Assembly (NCBI GenBank): GCA_051294375.1
Contig: CM119264.1
Span: 4,793,867-4,857,866, forward strand
Reading direction: 5' to 3'
DNA from: Paraspadella gotoi
Taxonomy: Eukaryota; Chaetognatha
DNA length: 64,000 nt
The position numbers were made by a program, and so were the translations under genes. Position 1 is the first letter of the stretch; each line of letters opens with the position of its first letter. Below are positions 35,043 to 45,860 of this stretch, piece by piece. The notes under the pieces are model-generated. The model was not told the DNA's origin, did not search any database, and saw only the letters and a list, made by a program, of their open reading frames with translations.

Positions 35043-36671
35043 CTTTTTCTTTCCTTCTTTCTCTTTTTTTCTTTCTTTTTTTCTTTCTTTCTTTCTTTCT
35101 TTCTTTCTTTTTTCTTTCTTTCTTTCCTTTTTATTTCTTTGAAAAACGACGAAAAAACCTTCAAGTGTCCATTTGTCCAATGGTCGACCTCGAAAAGCAA
35201 TAAGAGCAAAGAAAAAAGAAAAAAAAAGGAAATAAAAAATTCATTTCAGTACCGACATGAAAAAAAAAACCCATCTTCACTGTTTTACTACTTGTTTTGT
35301 GATATTATATAATTATCTTCAATAATTAAATGTTACAATACGACAATAAGACACTCGCCTTTCAGTATCTTAGCTTTCGTTTCATGAGTGTGACCATCAC
35401 TCGGCTGCGGTTCGCGACACTCAAGCGGCGAGGGCATCTCGTTCACGCGAGAAAATACGAATTGACTGAACGTGAATGGGTTGTTAAGTGGCTGACCGTG
35501 ACGCCGCGTACAACGCCGCGTACGACGCCGCTTACGACGCCGCGTACGACGCCTCTCGCGACGCCGTCCATGACGACGCCGCCGACGACGTAATCAAGAG
35601 CGCGTTTCCATCTCGTGCGATGACCCCACGAAAGGCAGGGAGAACGAAAGAGAGAGAGAGAGAGTCGTCAGAGACAGGGACTAATATCGTGCGAATTTGC
35701 GCTGCCAAACGACTCAACATTAACCAATGCTATCTCTTGCGACATTTTTCGCTACTGAAGATTCGACGAATTCGTGCGATACCGGACCGCTACCGCTACC
35801 GGACCGGCGACGCGCAGAAAAGCCGGGACCAGTCGTGCTTGGCCAAGAAAAAAAGCTTGGTCGCTTGTGGAAGCGAACGAAGCGGAAGAATATGAAAGAG
35901 GAGAATTTGAAAAATGGTTTTTTTTTACGCGATCTGGAAAAAAAACTGGCGCGAGCGAAAGATGGCGTAAATAATTCCTTTTAGCGGTCTTAACAAGAAC
36001 AACAACAACAACAACAACATTTTTTACCCAAAATTTGATCAACATCATCTTCGTCCTTTTCATTTTTTTAGCGACAACAACAACGACAACAACGACAACC
36101 ACTACGACAATAACAGTCGAACCGGAACGAGCTTAACCCGATCTGGGTCAAAGGATCTCTCTTGTCACTTCTCTTCTCTTCTCTATCATTTTCACTTTGC
36201 TTTTGCTTTGTTATTTCTACGTTATCATTTTACCCTTTCCTTTTTTAAATGATCACACTTGCGAATATTTCAGTGAATTTTTCTCCAAAAAAGAAAAAAA
36301 AAAAGAAATCAACTTCAAAACACTGAATAAACTTACCCTTTCTGTAACGAACCCTTACCCGTTCCTCACACGTCAACTCACTCTCTAAAAATGAGGCTGA
36401 AGGGAAAAAGATCGAAAAAGAGTTGAACCGAAATCGTTTTGTCTTCATCCATAAAAGATGTTGAGGTGGTTGGACCCAAGCGGAAAATCTGAAGGAGGAA
36501 AGAAAAGAGAAAAGAGAATCGGGATTTAGATTTAGATTTATTTGAAAAATCAGGAAAGAGATTAAAAGAGAAAAGAGATTATGGGCTTAGACAAAAATCT
36601 TTAAAATTTTCATAATTAAAGGATTCTGAATAAAAAGTGGAAGAAAGTGTTTTATTCAATCTCTCTCTCTC

Positions 36672-36754
<83 letters not shown>

Positions 36755-38006
36755 ATTTACCTCCTCAGAGCAGAAGGCTGCGTTGTTAAATTGAAGCCTA
36801 AACAAAATGTCGGTTTTTGTTTTTCCGTCCAACATTTCTTCCGGAAGCTGAAAGACAAAATCATTTAAACTTTGGTCCTTTGTCGTCGTTAAATCCTTTT
36901 GAAAATTTAAACTTTTTTTTTAAAAGGATAATTAATCGAAAGATTTCCAGTCTTTTTATCTTCATCATCATAATCATCATCTTTATCATAATCATCATCT
37001 CTATCACATTCATCACCCCCCCCCTCACCGACTGGACGATATCGACTCCGATGTCCACGTCATAAAATCTCCTCGAAACTTCCTTCAGCTGCCCGATGAC
37101 GTAGTGGACGAACCCGCGACGTCGACTTCGATAGGCGAGCGTCAATCCAGTCTCGTCCTCCTCCGTCACGTAGAAAGATGGCGCCACGAGATTGGGGTAG
37201 GAGAATCTGGGGTGAGGAGGGGGGGGGCAGAGAGATGGAAGGGATTGCGGGGGTGTCGACGGTGAAGCCCACGATTTAGATTGCATAGAAGACTTCGTCG
37301 GGGTTTTGTATGGTTTAGTATATTTCTCGTGTGTTTTATATGTCATTCATATGTTTACATTCAATATGCGTGACAAGTTATTGCTACTCTGATTGTGTCC
37401 CGATGCTTGCTTTTTCTTACCTCCAGTTCTAGATCATGCTTGATCCCAGAGACTTGCGCTTCACCTGATTGCTGCCCGCAATATCGATACTCTCAGAAGG
37501 TGAGCGAGAGAATCGTCTCGATGCTAAACTGTCTCAATTGTGGCTTCGATCACCGATCATTCTTTGGCAGGGGGTAGACGGATATACCACTCTCTCTACA
37601 CTACACTCTACACTCTACACTCTACACTCTACACGTACGTCAAAAATTGTCATTTTTTAAGATTTGTCATTAATTAAAATTAGTCATTGGTTAAAATATG
37701 TCATTGGTCTTTGGTCAAAATTTGTCATTGGTCATTGGTCAAAATTTGTCATTGATTAAAATTGGTAATTGGTTAAAATTTGTCTTTGGTCTTTGGTCTT
37801 TGGTCAAAATTTTTCATTGGTCCTCACCCTCGTGCCTCACCTAAGATATTCGTGGAGATTGTCGAGGGAGTTGAGAAAGTCTCGCAAGTGTCGACCCTGC
37901 GATCGAAGGATCTTATCGTAACCATGACGACAGAGATAATCGACGAAGTGACACCCGTTCTCTTCCATCACCTGCTCATCCCTAACTCCGGTGATTCGCT
38001 GAGTGG

Positions 38007-38098
<92 letters not shown>

Positions 38099-39674
38099 TC
38101 AATTGTTAATTGACTCAAATATATTCTTCTCTATAGTATTTTCGTTTGCATCATCAGCGTCATCATTTTAATGACATTTAAGTAAGTCGACGAAGATAAT
38201 TTTAAATACATAAAGAAAATGACGATGACGAAAAGTCAAATACACTGCGGCGCAAAAAAAGTAGCTACTTTTTCACATCGAAAAAACCATTGGATGGCTG
38301 TATTCTACAAAGATTTAAAAATATAAAATAAAAATAAAGCAATTGGTCTAAGTCCCAATAAAATCGAGCACAGCGTTCAAAAATTATAGGATGTCAAAAT
38401 CGATTGGTACAAAAAATAGAAAACAAATTAATTTTTTTTTTAGTTAACAAAAGTCAATAATTTTTCCCTATTATAAAATGTTTATAATTTGAAATTGGCT
38501 AAATAAATTCTGCATAGAATATCTGTAAGGATAGGTGTCAACCATTTTTTACCTAAATCAGATTAAAATAAATAAGAAAATTATATAGAAAAGCAATCTT
38601 TTATCATCAGTCAGAAAAAAAGTATCATCAACTTAACCTCCAAAAATCATTTTTTCCCAATTCCGTTTTCAGACTCTGAGTTGAAAGTATTGCTGTATTC
38701 TATTGCCTGAACGAATTATTTTTAATTGTTGTACCAATCGATAGCTTTTTTAAAAAGCTATACTTTTCATGAATATTTTCTTAAAATTAAAAATGAAATA
38801 ATGGGGTATTTAAAGCTAACAAGTGGCCCTTTTTTTTCGCCGCAGTGTAGAGACTCTCTTCTTCAGCATTTCCTCTTTCCTCCATCGTTAAGCGACGAAA
38901 GCAAAAAGTAAAAGTTTCACTTTTTTTTTACGAAATCGCGACAGAGAAAAAAAAATTTTTTTACACTTTTCACTATTTACGATTTGAATTGCAAATTCAA
39001 TTAAACTCGGTTTAAACCAAGATTTTTTTTCTTTATTTTTACTGTAACCGAAGGTCTTCGTAAAAAAGAAAAACTTTAAGAGAGAGAGTGCGTGATGGAA
39101 AGCGAGGGATATCGTTTGCGTGTGAAAATGTTTTTTTTCTCTAGGTTTTGAAAAATTATGATTTTTGACACAAACGTCGAGTATTCCTAAGGGAGGCTTT
39201 TAAAATCTTCAAACGTAAACAGTTAAACGATCCAGGTTTTCTAGCAATGTCAAAAAAAATTTATAAAAAAAACCTAATTTCAAACGTTCATATTATCTCC
39301 CACTTTTCTCAACGTGTATTTTTTGGGAAACTTGCTAAATTTAGTCATCATCTTATTTCCTCTGTTTCTCACTCTTCTTCTCCTCCTTTACTCTCTCTTC
39401 TTTGCCTCTCCCTTCTTTTCTTTCCTTCCTTCCCTCATCACCTATCCCTCCTCTTCCTATCTCCCTTCCTCCTCTCCTCCTCTCCTCCTCCTCTCTCCCC
39501 CCCACCCCCCCCACCCCAGGCTTTCTTCGCGATGTTGGGGATGATGCTTTCGGAAAAAGTCGCTCTCAAGCAGAAACTCGTCGCTGGGCAGGTGAGTTGG
39601 CGAATTTTCGAGGGTGTCGAGCCGTACTTGAGGTGGATCGACTCCAGGAGACTCTCGATGAGGAGGCCGTACAT
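30580..39674 (-). CDS. Gyc-88E-like: Haem-NO/O2-binding soluble guanylate cyclase (Gyc-88E type), 15 exons
   Basis: Predicted cytosolic cyclase converting GTP to cGMP, controlled by a gas-binding haem domain. The closest match I recognise is the atypical, O2-responsive Gyc-88E group of insects and related nematode gcy genes. The model has 15 exons totalling 1844 nt (about 614 aa, normal for the family). Order: H-NOX haem domain (exons 1-5), HNOBA/PAS-like domain (5-8), signalling helix (9-10), class III catalytic domain (11-15). The start ATG at 39674 begins [12 protein letters not shown], the usual N-terminus. Two defects: the exon 1 donor does not give phase 0 as written, and exon 11 carries a net frameshift (see the block entries). 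Exons 1-9 are repeated inverted at 49001-55599. Confidence 0.9.
32187..33973 (-). CDS. Gyc-88E-like: Guanylate cyclase exons 6-10: HNOBA domain and signalling helix
   Basis: Exons: 33853-33973 ([20 protein letters not shown]), 33628-33721, 33297-33408 ([20 protein letters not shown]), 32930-33059 ([20 protein letters not shown]) and 32187-32333 ([20 protein letters not shown]). All phases match. These are the dimerisation and linker regions seen in sGC and Gyc-88E proteins. Intron 9 (32334-32929) contains the end of the inverted-repeat arm at about 32621 and a copy of the dispersed repeat, so exon 10 onward is outside the duplicated segment. Confidence 0.92.
32405..32605. repeat. Dispersed repeat, copy 2
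   Basis: It parallels 28055-28275 block by block (GCTTTGCCAAC, AGAGGGAAGTCGTTAGGACT, TGTTCCCCCTCTGAG, GGCTGAACGAT) and ends GTGAGGTGGT…AATATACCACCAC. It lies in guanylate cyclase intron 9, just outside the end of the inverted-repeat arm. Confidence 0.7.
34914..35140. repeat. CTTT microsatellite
   Basis: About 225 bases of CTTT units, perfect at first, then interrupted by TTTTT, GTTT and CCTT variants. Its counterpart in the other arm is the GAAA-rich tract at about 53490-53680, which is shorter and more irregular. Confidence 0.95.
35500..35592. repeat. 12-bp GC-rich minisatellite
   Basis: Repeats of a GACGCCGCGTAC-like unit (five clear copies, then variants). On the plus strand it is open and codes Asp-Ala-Ala-Tyr repeats in a 135-codon frame (35488-35895), but the other arm (about 53040-53130) breaks that frame, so I do not call it a gene. 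Confidence 0.85.
36382..39674 (-). CDS. Gyc-88E-like: Guanylate cyclase exons 1-5: haem (H-NOX) domain
   Basis: Exons: about 39515-39674, 37841-37998, 37029-37206, 36761-36847 and 36382-36488. The haem-ligand His lies in LDNLHEYLR (about residue 102). The haem-propionate motif Y-x-S-x-R is present as YRSRR, and the Pro of [11 protein letters not shown] is kept. The exon 1 end is unclear: AAAGCCTGG followed by a G-rich tract gives no GT in phase 0, whereas the inverted copy reads AAAGCG|GTGGGG, so a homopolymer error in this G tract is likely. Introns 1-3 hold a MITE and several satellites. Confidence 0.9.
36658..36752. repeat. CT microsatellite
   Basis: Nearly pure CT repeat of about 95 bases directly beside the exon 4 donor of the guanylate cyclase gene (intron side). 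The opposite arm has the matching GA tract at 51898-51990. Confidence 0.95.
37596..37822. repeat. 7-bp and about 20-bp minisatellites in cyclase intron 2
   Basis: First comes a CTACACT heptamer array (about 37596-37635), then imperfect copies of units such as GTCATTGGTCAAAATTT (about 37665-37822). Both recur inverted at about 50850-51070. Confidence 0.8.
38006..38098. repeat. GA microsatellite
   Basis: GA repeat of about 90 bases, immediately upstream (transcript sense: polypyrimidine CT) of the exon 2 acceptor of the guanylate cyclase gene. It therefore serves as an unusually long polypyrimidine tract. The right-arm counterpart is at about 50579-50671. Confidence 0.93.
38243..38847. mobile_element. 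Non-autonomous TIR transposon (MITE), TA-flanked
   Basis: The ends are inverted repeats: CACTGCGGCGCAAAAAAA on the left and, reading inward from the right, CACTGCGGCGAAAAAAAA. TA dinucleotides flank both ends (38241-38242 and 38848-38849), the target-site signature of Tc1/mariner-type insertions. The 605-bp interior is AT-rich and has no transposase-sized frame. It lies in guanylate cyclase intron 1. Confidence 0.85.
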
Positions 39675-40036
39675 CTTGGAAGGGTCTGGTGGCGGTGGCT
39701 TGCGGCGGCGGCGGTGGAGGGGGAGAAGGAAGTTTGGCGGGAGGCGGCGTGGCTGCGAGGAAAAAAGAAAATGGGTCGGTAGGGAGGCTGAGGCGATGGT
39801 CTATGTATCATTAAACATAATATGTTTAATAAACATATATATGAAAATAAAAAGATCGAAATAGGAAACGAGCGGGAAGATGAATGAATTAATGAATGAA
39901 TGAATGAATGAATGAATGAATTATTTATTGGTTGGTTAATTAGTTTGATTAGATTGATTAGATAGGTTGGAAGAAAATGATTGCTTAAAATGATTAGATT
40001 GATGAGTTGGATTATTTGCCTGGTAAAGTGATCTAA

Positions 40037-40167
40037 NNNNNNNNNNNNNNNNNNNNNNNNNNNNNNNNNNNNNNNNNNNNNNNNNNNNNNNNNNNNNNNN
40101 NNNNNNNNNNNNNNNNNNNNNNNNNNNNNNNNNNNNNNNNNNNNNNNNNNNNNNNNNNNNNNNNNNN
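40037..40167. other. Assembly gap (131 N)
   Basis: A run of N inside the left arm. The right arm is continuous across the corresponding place (about 48601-48665) and implies a true content of only a few tens of bases. Confidence 0.97.
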
Positions 40168-40509
40168 TATTATATGAATTAATCAATTAATTGATTCATT
40201 GATTTATGTATTATTATTATTTATTATTATTTATTTAATGTTAAATGGATTGATTGATTTGTTGGAATGATTTGTTGTATTTTATTGATTAATATTTTTG
40301 GCCATCAATCTAAAATATGACAGAAAATTAAGGATTATTGCGAAAAAATACTACAAATAATATCGTGTTTTATTTCTTCCAACATCAGACAAAACTGATG
40401 ATCGAAAACAAAGATTTGGAAAATCCGAGTCTCTACGGGTTCGAGTCAAAGGTCGACTTTTCTTCTCATCCATCGCGAGGATTTGATCGGGTGACCTTCT
40501 CGATTCCCC

Positions 40510-40513
40510 GTAG

Positions 40514-40570
<57 letters not shown>

Positions 40571-40645
40571 AGAGAAAAGAATTAAATGGGAATCAATGGC
40601 GGAGAAAGAGAAAGGGCCACCGCATTTTTTTTGCGGTTGAGAGTT

Positions 40646-40679
<34 letters not shown>

Positions 40680-40918
40680 GAGAGAGAGAGGAGAGAAGAG
40701 AGAAGAGAAAAGAAATTAATGGGAATCAATGGGCGAGAAAGGAGAAAAGGGCCACCCGCATTTTTTTGTCGGTTGAGAGTAGAAGAGAGAGAGAGAGAGA
40801 GAGAGAGAAGAGAGAGGAGAGGTGAGAGAGGAGAGAGAGAGAGTCGAAAGAATTAATGGGGAATCAATGGCGGAGAAAGGAAAAAGGGCCACCCCGCATT
40901 TTTTTGTCGTGAGGTAGA
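40510..40918. repeat. Compound minisatellite, about 130-bp unit x3
   Basis: Three copies of a unit made of a GA tract plus a unique block (AATTAATGGGAATCAATGG, then GGGCCACC, then GCATTTTTTT and GTTGAGAGT) start near 40577, 40711 and 40847. The same array is inverted at about 47880-48270. Confidence 0.85.
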
Positions 40919-41403
40919 AAGTTAAAGGGGAAGTTAAGAATTAAAAGTTAAGAGCGAATAATTGAAAATATGATTGAGGCATTTTGGGTTGTTAAATATT
41001 GATTAAAACTCTGTTTTGTACTTAAAGTTTTTAGGCAAATCAGCATCAAGAGTCGCGAAAAATAATTTTATTTCAATATTGGAATTTTGAAAAAAGGCAT
41101 CATCTAAAAAAAATCTATTTCTATTTTTTTAATTAAAAAAAAATCTTTATTAGTTTTGTTCGCTTTGTTTTGTAATTATAATTTGATAGACAGTTTTGGG
41201 GGAAAACATCCATTAACAACTACTCTGTCTGACATCATTAACAAGAACCAAAAAAAATCACAGAAAACAATGAAATAAACATTGAATAGGCGAAACTCGG
41301 AACGTCGAGGGAGGAACTCTTTTAAGCAAGTTTTCACTCAAGATATATACCATTTGAGGTTCATCATTAATTACGCGTGATCGTTTGCTTATTTAAAAAT
41401 TTT

Positions 41404-41795
41404 CAAGGCTTGGTTTATTTTTACGAATTTCTGAATTTTTCTATTCAGACTGAGTGGAAGAGGCATTAAGTTGCAAACGAGGATGGAAAGAAAAAAAAAG
41501 ACCCAAAGCCGAATAAAATTGAAAAAAAAAACATTGAAAAAAAAAAGAAATTATTAAAAGTAAGAAAAACAGAGAAAAATCATTGCGAATGAAGAGATTT
41601 TTCTCAACTTTTTGGTCACGGATAGAAATTTACTTGAATTGTAATTAGGTTTATTTAATTTTGAATTTAGAAGGAATTCCCGCTGCGTCTAAGACTTTAA
41701 ATGAAACATTCTTTGCTAATATTAATAATAATAAATATTATCCGCGAACAATCGGATTCCCCTGTAGCTAAAAAGCGATAACTTTCCGAGAGAGA
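41404..41795 (+). repeat. Direct repeat B, copy 1
   Basis: About 390 bases beginning CAAGGCTTGGTTTATTTTTA that recur in the same orientation at 55890-56300, directly after the inverted arm. Similarity stops near 41791 (TTTCCG, then AGAGAG here against TCGTCG there). Confidence 0.88.
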
Positions 41796-42099
41796 AGAAA
41801 ATTTTTCAATCATCATCGTAATTGTTTGATCTTGGTATCTAAAATAACTAAAGTCGCTCGGCCACGAATTTGAAGGTTTTAGCGAGGTTAAAAACTTGTA
41901 TTAACATCAAGTAAGGCACGATAAACAGATTAAATCAATTTTTAAAAACAACTTAAAAACAAGGTAAAAACAGATTAAAACAAAGTAAAAACAGAATTAA
42001 AAACAAGGTAAAATCGTGCATCGTAATAATAATAACCTCCCACTGGGTTTTTAAAACGGTGGCCGTCCAATATTACAAGATCATATGCACTCATTAAAA
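41796..42099. other. AT-rich flank with AAAACA-type short repeats
   Basis: Contains imperfect repeats such as AAAACAAGGTAAAAACAG (about 41945-42012). It may include the outer boundary of the retrotransposon, but I could not identify a long terminal repeat pair. Confidence 0.5.
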
Positions 42100-43122
42100 C
42101 TACGACCAACGCGTTTCACAATGGCTACGCGCGGACAACGCGGTAAAAAGATACAAATATCTTCTCCATCTCGACGGTGATTGGTCGAAAGGCCCGCCAA
42201 TCAGGACCGCAGGGAAGATGCTTGCATTTTGCGATCCAAAACGCGAAGGGAACCGCGCGGCCCAACACAGATACACCCTCCGGCAAGCACGCCTTGCGGA
42301 GCCGCGCTGGAAGTCCACGTGACTGCCGTCGTCACCTGACCTAAAAAAATGGATAAGGCGGCCCAACCTACCGTCTCCGAGACCCGTCCTGTTGCCGATC
42401 ACAGCAACTGGGACAGGGAGAGAAGGAGGGCAAAACTGGACCAGGAAGGCTTCAAAAGAGATCAATTAAGGGAAGGGAACAATCCCTTCCATCACAGAAC
42501 CCACTGTCCCAGAAATCGATCTCTCAAATCCAACCAAGATTCATCTACAGAATAAAATCATCAATAAATCAAATGAAAAGCGACGAATCCTCGCGCTAAA
42601 CCGATCCATAAGCAAAAATCATATTCGAAATCATATGCAGTCTAAAAATACAATCTAATCAAATGAATATATCAAATCAAGCAGCCAAAACGAAATGCCG
42701 TCAAATGCAACAAGCACTATCATAGCATGCCGAGCAGCTAGAGTAATCATCTACCGCCATCGACAACTCCAAAGTTGCGGGGCGATCAAGCAGATCACGA
42801 TCAAGGGGAGGCGGAGGTGCTTCCTGGTCGTCACGGCGTCGTGGAGCGAGAGGCACAGCCTCAACTGCGTCAGTGGATGGGGCTTCCCCCTCCATCTGCT
42901 GACCGCCAGGAGCATCATCTAAGGATGCATCAATAACGGCTGGTTCCATATTCATGTTCATCAAGACAGGCTGCTAAGCCTTTGGCATTTTCGCTCGCCA
43001 CTGCGTCATCACCGATCAGCTTCAAGAAGCACCAACCCCGTACGATCACGGTGAAGGCGCTTGCCTAAGCCGGTACGAACAATCACTCTCCGGACAATTC
43101 CGTCAACAGCATCGTCTCTTCA

Positions 43123-43527
43123 CTATCGCCATATTCCAGCGTCTCTCGGCACAAGCTCGTTCACACGAGTACAACATCTCCAATGGAGAATTGCGTCTCG
43201 TCGCCATCCATTTCTGGCGTTTCTGCAATCTCGGAGATACTCAATACGCCATCTCTTCCAGAAGGAATCGACCAGGCTCTGCGACTGCTTCCATATCTTT
43301 CTAAGGGCATCACCGGCTTCGCCTGGCGGAACGATCTCCGAGGATGAGAGAGCAGGAACGTTAGGATGGAGAAAGTCATTAGGTGTAAGAGCAAATCCGG
43401 TCGCTAGGATCGTCCGACACCCTAGTAATAGGAACCCGGTTGAGGTTCCAGCGACCACAAGCCAACAAAGGGTATTAAACACCTCAGGCCGCAGATCATG
43501 GAAACCTCTACGATCAGAGCAAACCAC
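43123..43527 (-). pseudogene. BEL/Pao pol C-terminal (DUF5641-like) fragment
   Basis: A 134-codon frame contains ALTPNDFLHPNVPAL and DSFWKRWRIEYL, matching the conserved 'LTPNHFL…FWRRWSREYL' pattern after the integrase core. It is the longest intact piece of the element. Confidence 0.8.
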
Positions 43528-43563
43528 ATTGCCCTCCTACATGACCTCACAACCTCTCCACAC

Positions 43564-43999
43564 TCACCCTGGTGCGGTGCGAGGTGCATTAAAGCGCCAC
43601 GAAAACCGCTGGTCAGTGCTGCCTCTGGCCAACAAGCCTGACGCTTCTCGAACTCCCTCCTTCAACCAACGATGGCCCTGAAGTTTGTGCCGCAATCCAG
43701 AAATGTGACGGACTACCTGGGTGCATTGCATTAAAGCGCAGCAACGCCAAGATAAAAATGTCCGTTCGACAAAGTTCTCAACGAACCTCCAAGTGAACGG
43801 CGCGAGCAGGACAAGTAAAGCGCCACCCATCTTTGTCGCTGCCTCGACGACCCAATCGAACCGTAAATGGACCAAATAGGCTACACCAATAGAGAGGAAT
43901 GGATGGCCTCGTGTCCACACGATCGGTCAAAGCCGGCCATTTTCTGGTCAAGGGGTGCGCTCCGCATCTTTTCGCAATGAATAAAACAAGCCACTCCAT
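43564..43999 (-). pseudogene. BEL/Pao integrase core fragment
   Basis: Overlapping frames carry HPFLSIGVAYL, then GPFTVRLGRRGSDK and ARAVHLEV, the start of the Pao integrase core. The catalytic triad cannot be read because of indels. Confidence 0.75.
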
Positions 44000-44979
44000 T
44001 GATCTGGTGGCAAGAGCGCGCCCAGGGATCCAAAACCTTAGACCGAAGGTGGAGCCAACGTGGCCTCCACCTCAACCATTGCGCAACTCTTTCATGATAC
44101 TTCTGGAATCAGTTCTTGACAAGATGGTTGCGACGATGGGAGAATCCATGGGTGCCTAGTCTGATACTCCTCGTCCGCCGTTAGTCAAGTCTGCCACAAC
44201 CCTAAGGGTGCCAGCATCATAACAAAGGGGTCAAGCTTTCTCAGAGGCGAATTCCCCGACCGAAGCCTCTTGTCTCGGACATCTCTCCGAATCGCAAAAC
44301 GCTTCAATTCTGCAGAAAATGACTGCTCTGCAATAACCGGACCAAGGTCACCTCAGCACGCTCAGAGGGAATCAAGAGGCGACATGCGAGGAACCTTGAA
44401 AGGTGGGTCCAGAAACCGCTGCAAGATCGAAATGCGTCGAACCGCTCTTTTCCAATGTGAAACATGTCCTCAAGAGGCGGCACAAAGGTCATCCTTCACA
44501 GCACTAGCTTAAATTAGATTGTCACTATCGCACGACAGTACTTCTTCAGGCTCTGACGTCAATCTGCTCCACGGGCCAGCACTCGGGCAACCTCGGAGAA
44601 ACTGGGGACCCCCTGATGGAGTTGGTCCACTTCTCCTTCTCACAGGCCCTCAAGCTCCCTGGCAGCACATGTCAGCTGGATTAACGTCCGTGGGGACATG
44701 ATCTCCACTGATCAGGCCGTCGCTCTTTGCAGGATCTGGACGCGATTCGCAACAAAGGGCCTTAAAAACGGGTCTCTGTATTGCGAACTGCTTCAGGACA
44801 CATCTGAGAGTCCGACCACAGAGTCCCCTGAGTCTGCCTTCTCATTCGAGTTCTTGCTCTAACAGACTGTAGAGGTCCAACCGCCCACGACTGCAGCAGT
44901 CAATTCAAGACGCGGGATGCGTCTCCTCAACGCCTTGTTTCTCTGATTGTTTTATGGGTTGCCACCCTCGATCGCGAGG

Positions 44980-45455
44980 TCAAAAAGCAAACATGAACTT
45001 TGCAGTGACACTCACAAAGCAAAGAGTAAGGCAACCGGACCATAAATGCCCTTCCATGGAGGCATCACAAACAGTGTGGGAGCTGCCTGTCAGCAAACAT
45101 CTCCATAACTCGATGGGAAGAGGTATCTCCCTGAGCCTTAATTTTTCAATCCGGCCAGGGACTCTCCATTCCATGAACAATCTAACTCGTCTTGGGCACA
45201 GGATCATCCCAATTGCACCTTCTTCACACAAGCGCTGAAGGTATACGCTTGGCAAAAGAGGCAGGGAGAGACGATTCCTAAGAGGGTCGTACGGATGCTA
45301 CCACCCCTCAACTGCCTCTTAGTCTCACTTCTCCCCCTCCTAAGGTGATCCACCTTAAAGCCAAATACAATCTGTGCCTCGATATAGGCTACGCCAAGGG
45401 CCTTGCCATCAGCCTCATCGGATCCTTCGACCTTCTTCAGGGTCTGATGGCCCAC
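44980..45455 (-). pseudogene. BEL/Pao RT-RNase H region fragment
   Basis: Two overlapping minus-strand frames together carry GFKVDHLRRGRSETKRQL and LLGIVSPCL, which are typical of the Pao RT/RNase H region after the palm domain. At least one frameshift separates them near 45230. Confidence 0.75.
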
Positions 45456-45485
45456 AACTCCAAATCGCCTGCCGCATCCTCAGGG

Positions 45486-45860
45486 TCATCGACCGCCATT
45501 GTGAGTTGAAACCCAACCAGCCGGCAAATCAACTCTCAGTTCAACATGACTTCTTTTTGCATCGCACAGATGCTTGACCAATTCATAAGTCATCGACATA
45601 CAAGTCCCGCTTAACTGCCTCAATCGGAACAAGGATGGTGATTTGTCACGACCTGAGGTCAGCCAGGTACTTGACACAAATGCCCAGGCAGATTGGAGGG
45701 CTGCAAAACCGAACACAGTCACGAAGAGCTTTGAGGATCCAAGGCTCAAAGACCTCGGAATCAACGCCCCCACAAGGAAAAAAAAAGGGGCAAACCAAAG
45801 CCTCTGTGTCGAGGAAGAAACCCTCACCTGGTGAAAGAAACCTTTCACCATCCCCGCCAA
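45486..45860 (-). pseudogene. BEL/Pao reverse transcriptase fragment
   Basis: Contains a GFFHQVRVS block like the family's MFHQVRV motif, followed by frameshifted sequence in which the catalytic YVDD-type motif is not readable in one frame. Fragment only. Confidence 0.7.

Larger units (their letters stand above)
33974..36381 (-). other. Guanylate cyclase intron 5, satellite-rich
   Basis: The 2.4-kb intron contains a CTTT tract (34914-35140), a 12-bp GC-rich minisatellite (about 35500-35592), short CAA/CGACAA runs (35996-36110) and otherwise AT-rich DNA. Open frames across the CTTT tract code only Phe/Leu/Ser or Lys/Glu and are not genes. Confidence 0.75.
32621..41403 (+). repeat. Inverted-repeat arm, left (about 8.8 kb)
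   Basis: The reverse complement of this segment recurs at 47386-55889, including exons, introns, satellites and the MITE. Matching ends: GGTGAACATTG… at 32625 with …CAATGTTCACC at 55888-55898, and …TTTGCTTATTTAAAAAT at 41400 with AAATTTTTAAATAAGCAAA at 47386. This arm keeps open exons and looks like the accurate copy. Confidence 0.92.
39675..41403 (-). other. Upstream region of the guanylate cyclase gene
   Basis: Holds an ATGA/ATTA-rich tract (about 39880-40260), an assembly gap, the GA-rich compound satellite and AT-rich DNA. No upstream exon or promoter motif could be recognised. Confidence 0.55.

Noticed and set aside
34698-35312. Long plus-strand frame of Phe/Leu/Ser and minus-strand frame of Lys/Glu
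   Set aside because: Both are readings of the CTTT microsatellite and its edges; no non-repetitive coding content.
36962-37018. ATCATC-rich run that could look like a repeat array with spacers
   Set aside because: Irregular trinucleotide low complexity in an intron; nothing like a CRISPR array, and the genome is animal.
39247-39864. 205-codon plus-strand frame opposite the cyclase first exon
   Set aside because: Low-complexity Ser/Leu/Pro sequence antisense to exon 1; the minus frame begins with the family N-terminus.
43061-43681. 206-codon plus-strand frame
   Set aside because: Shadow of the BEL/Pao pol C-terminal and integrase fragments on the minus strand, which carry the family motifs.
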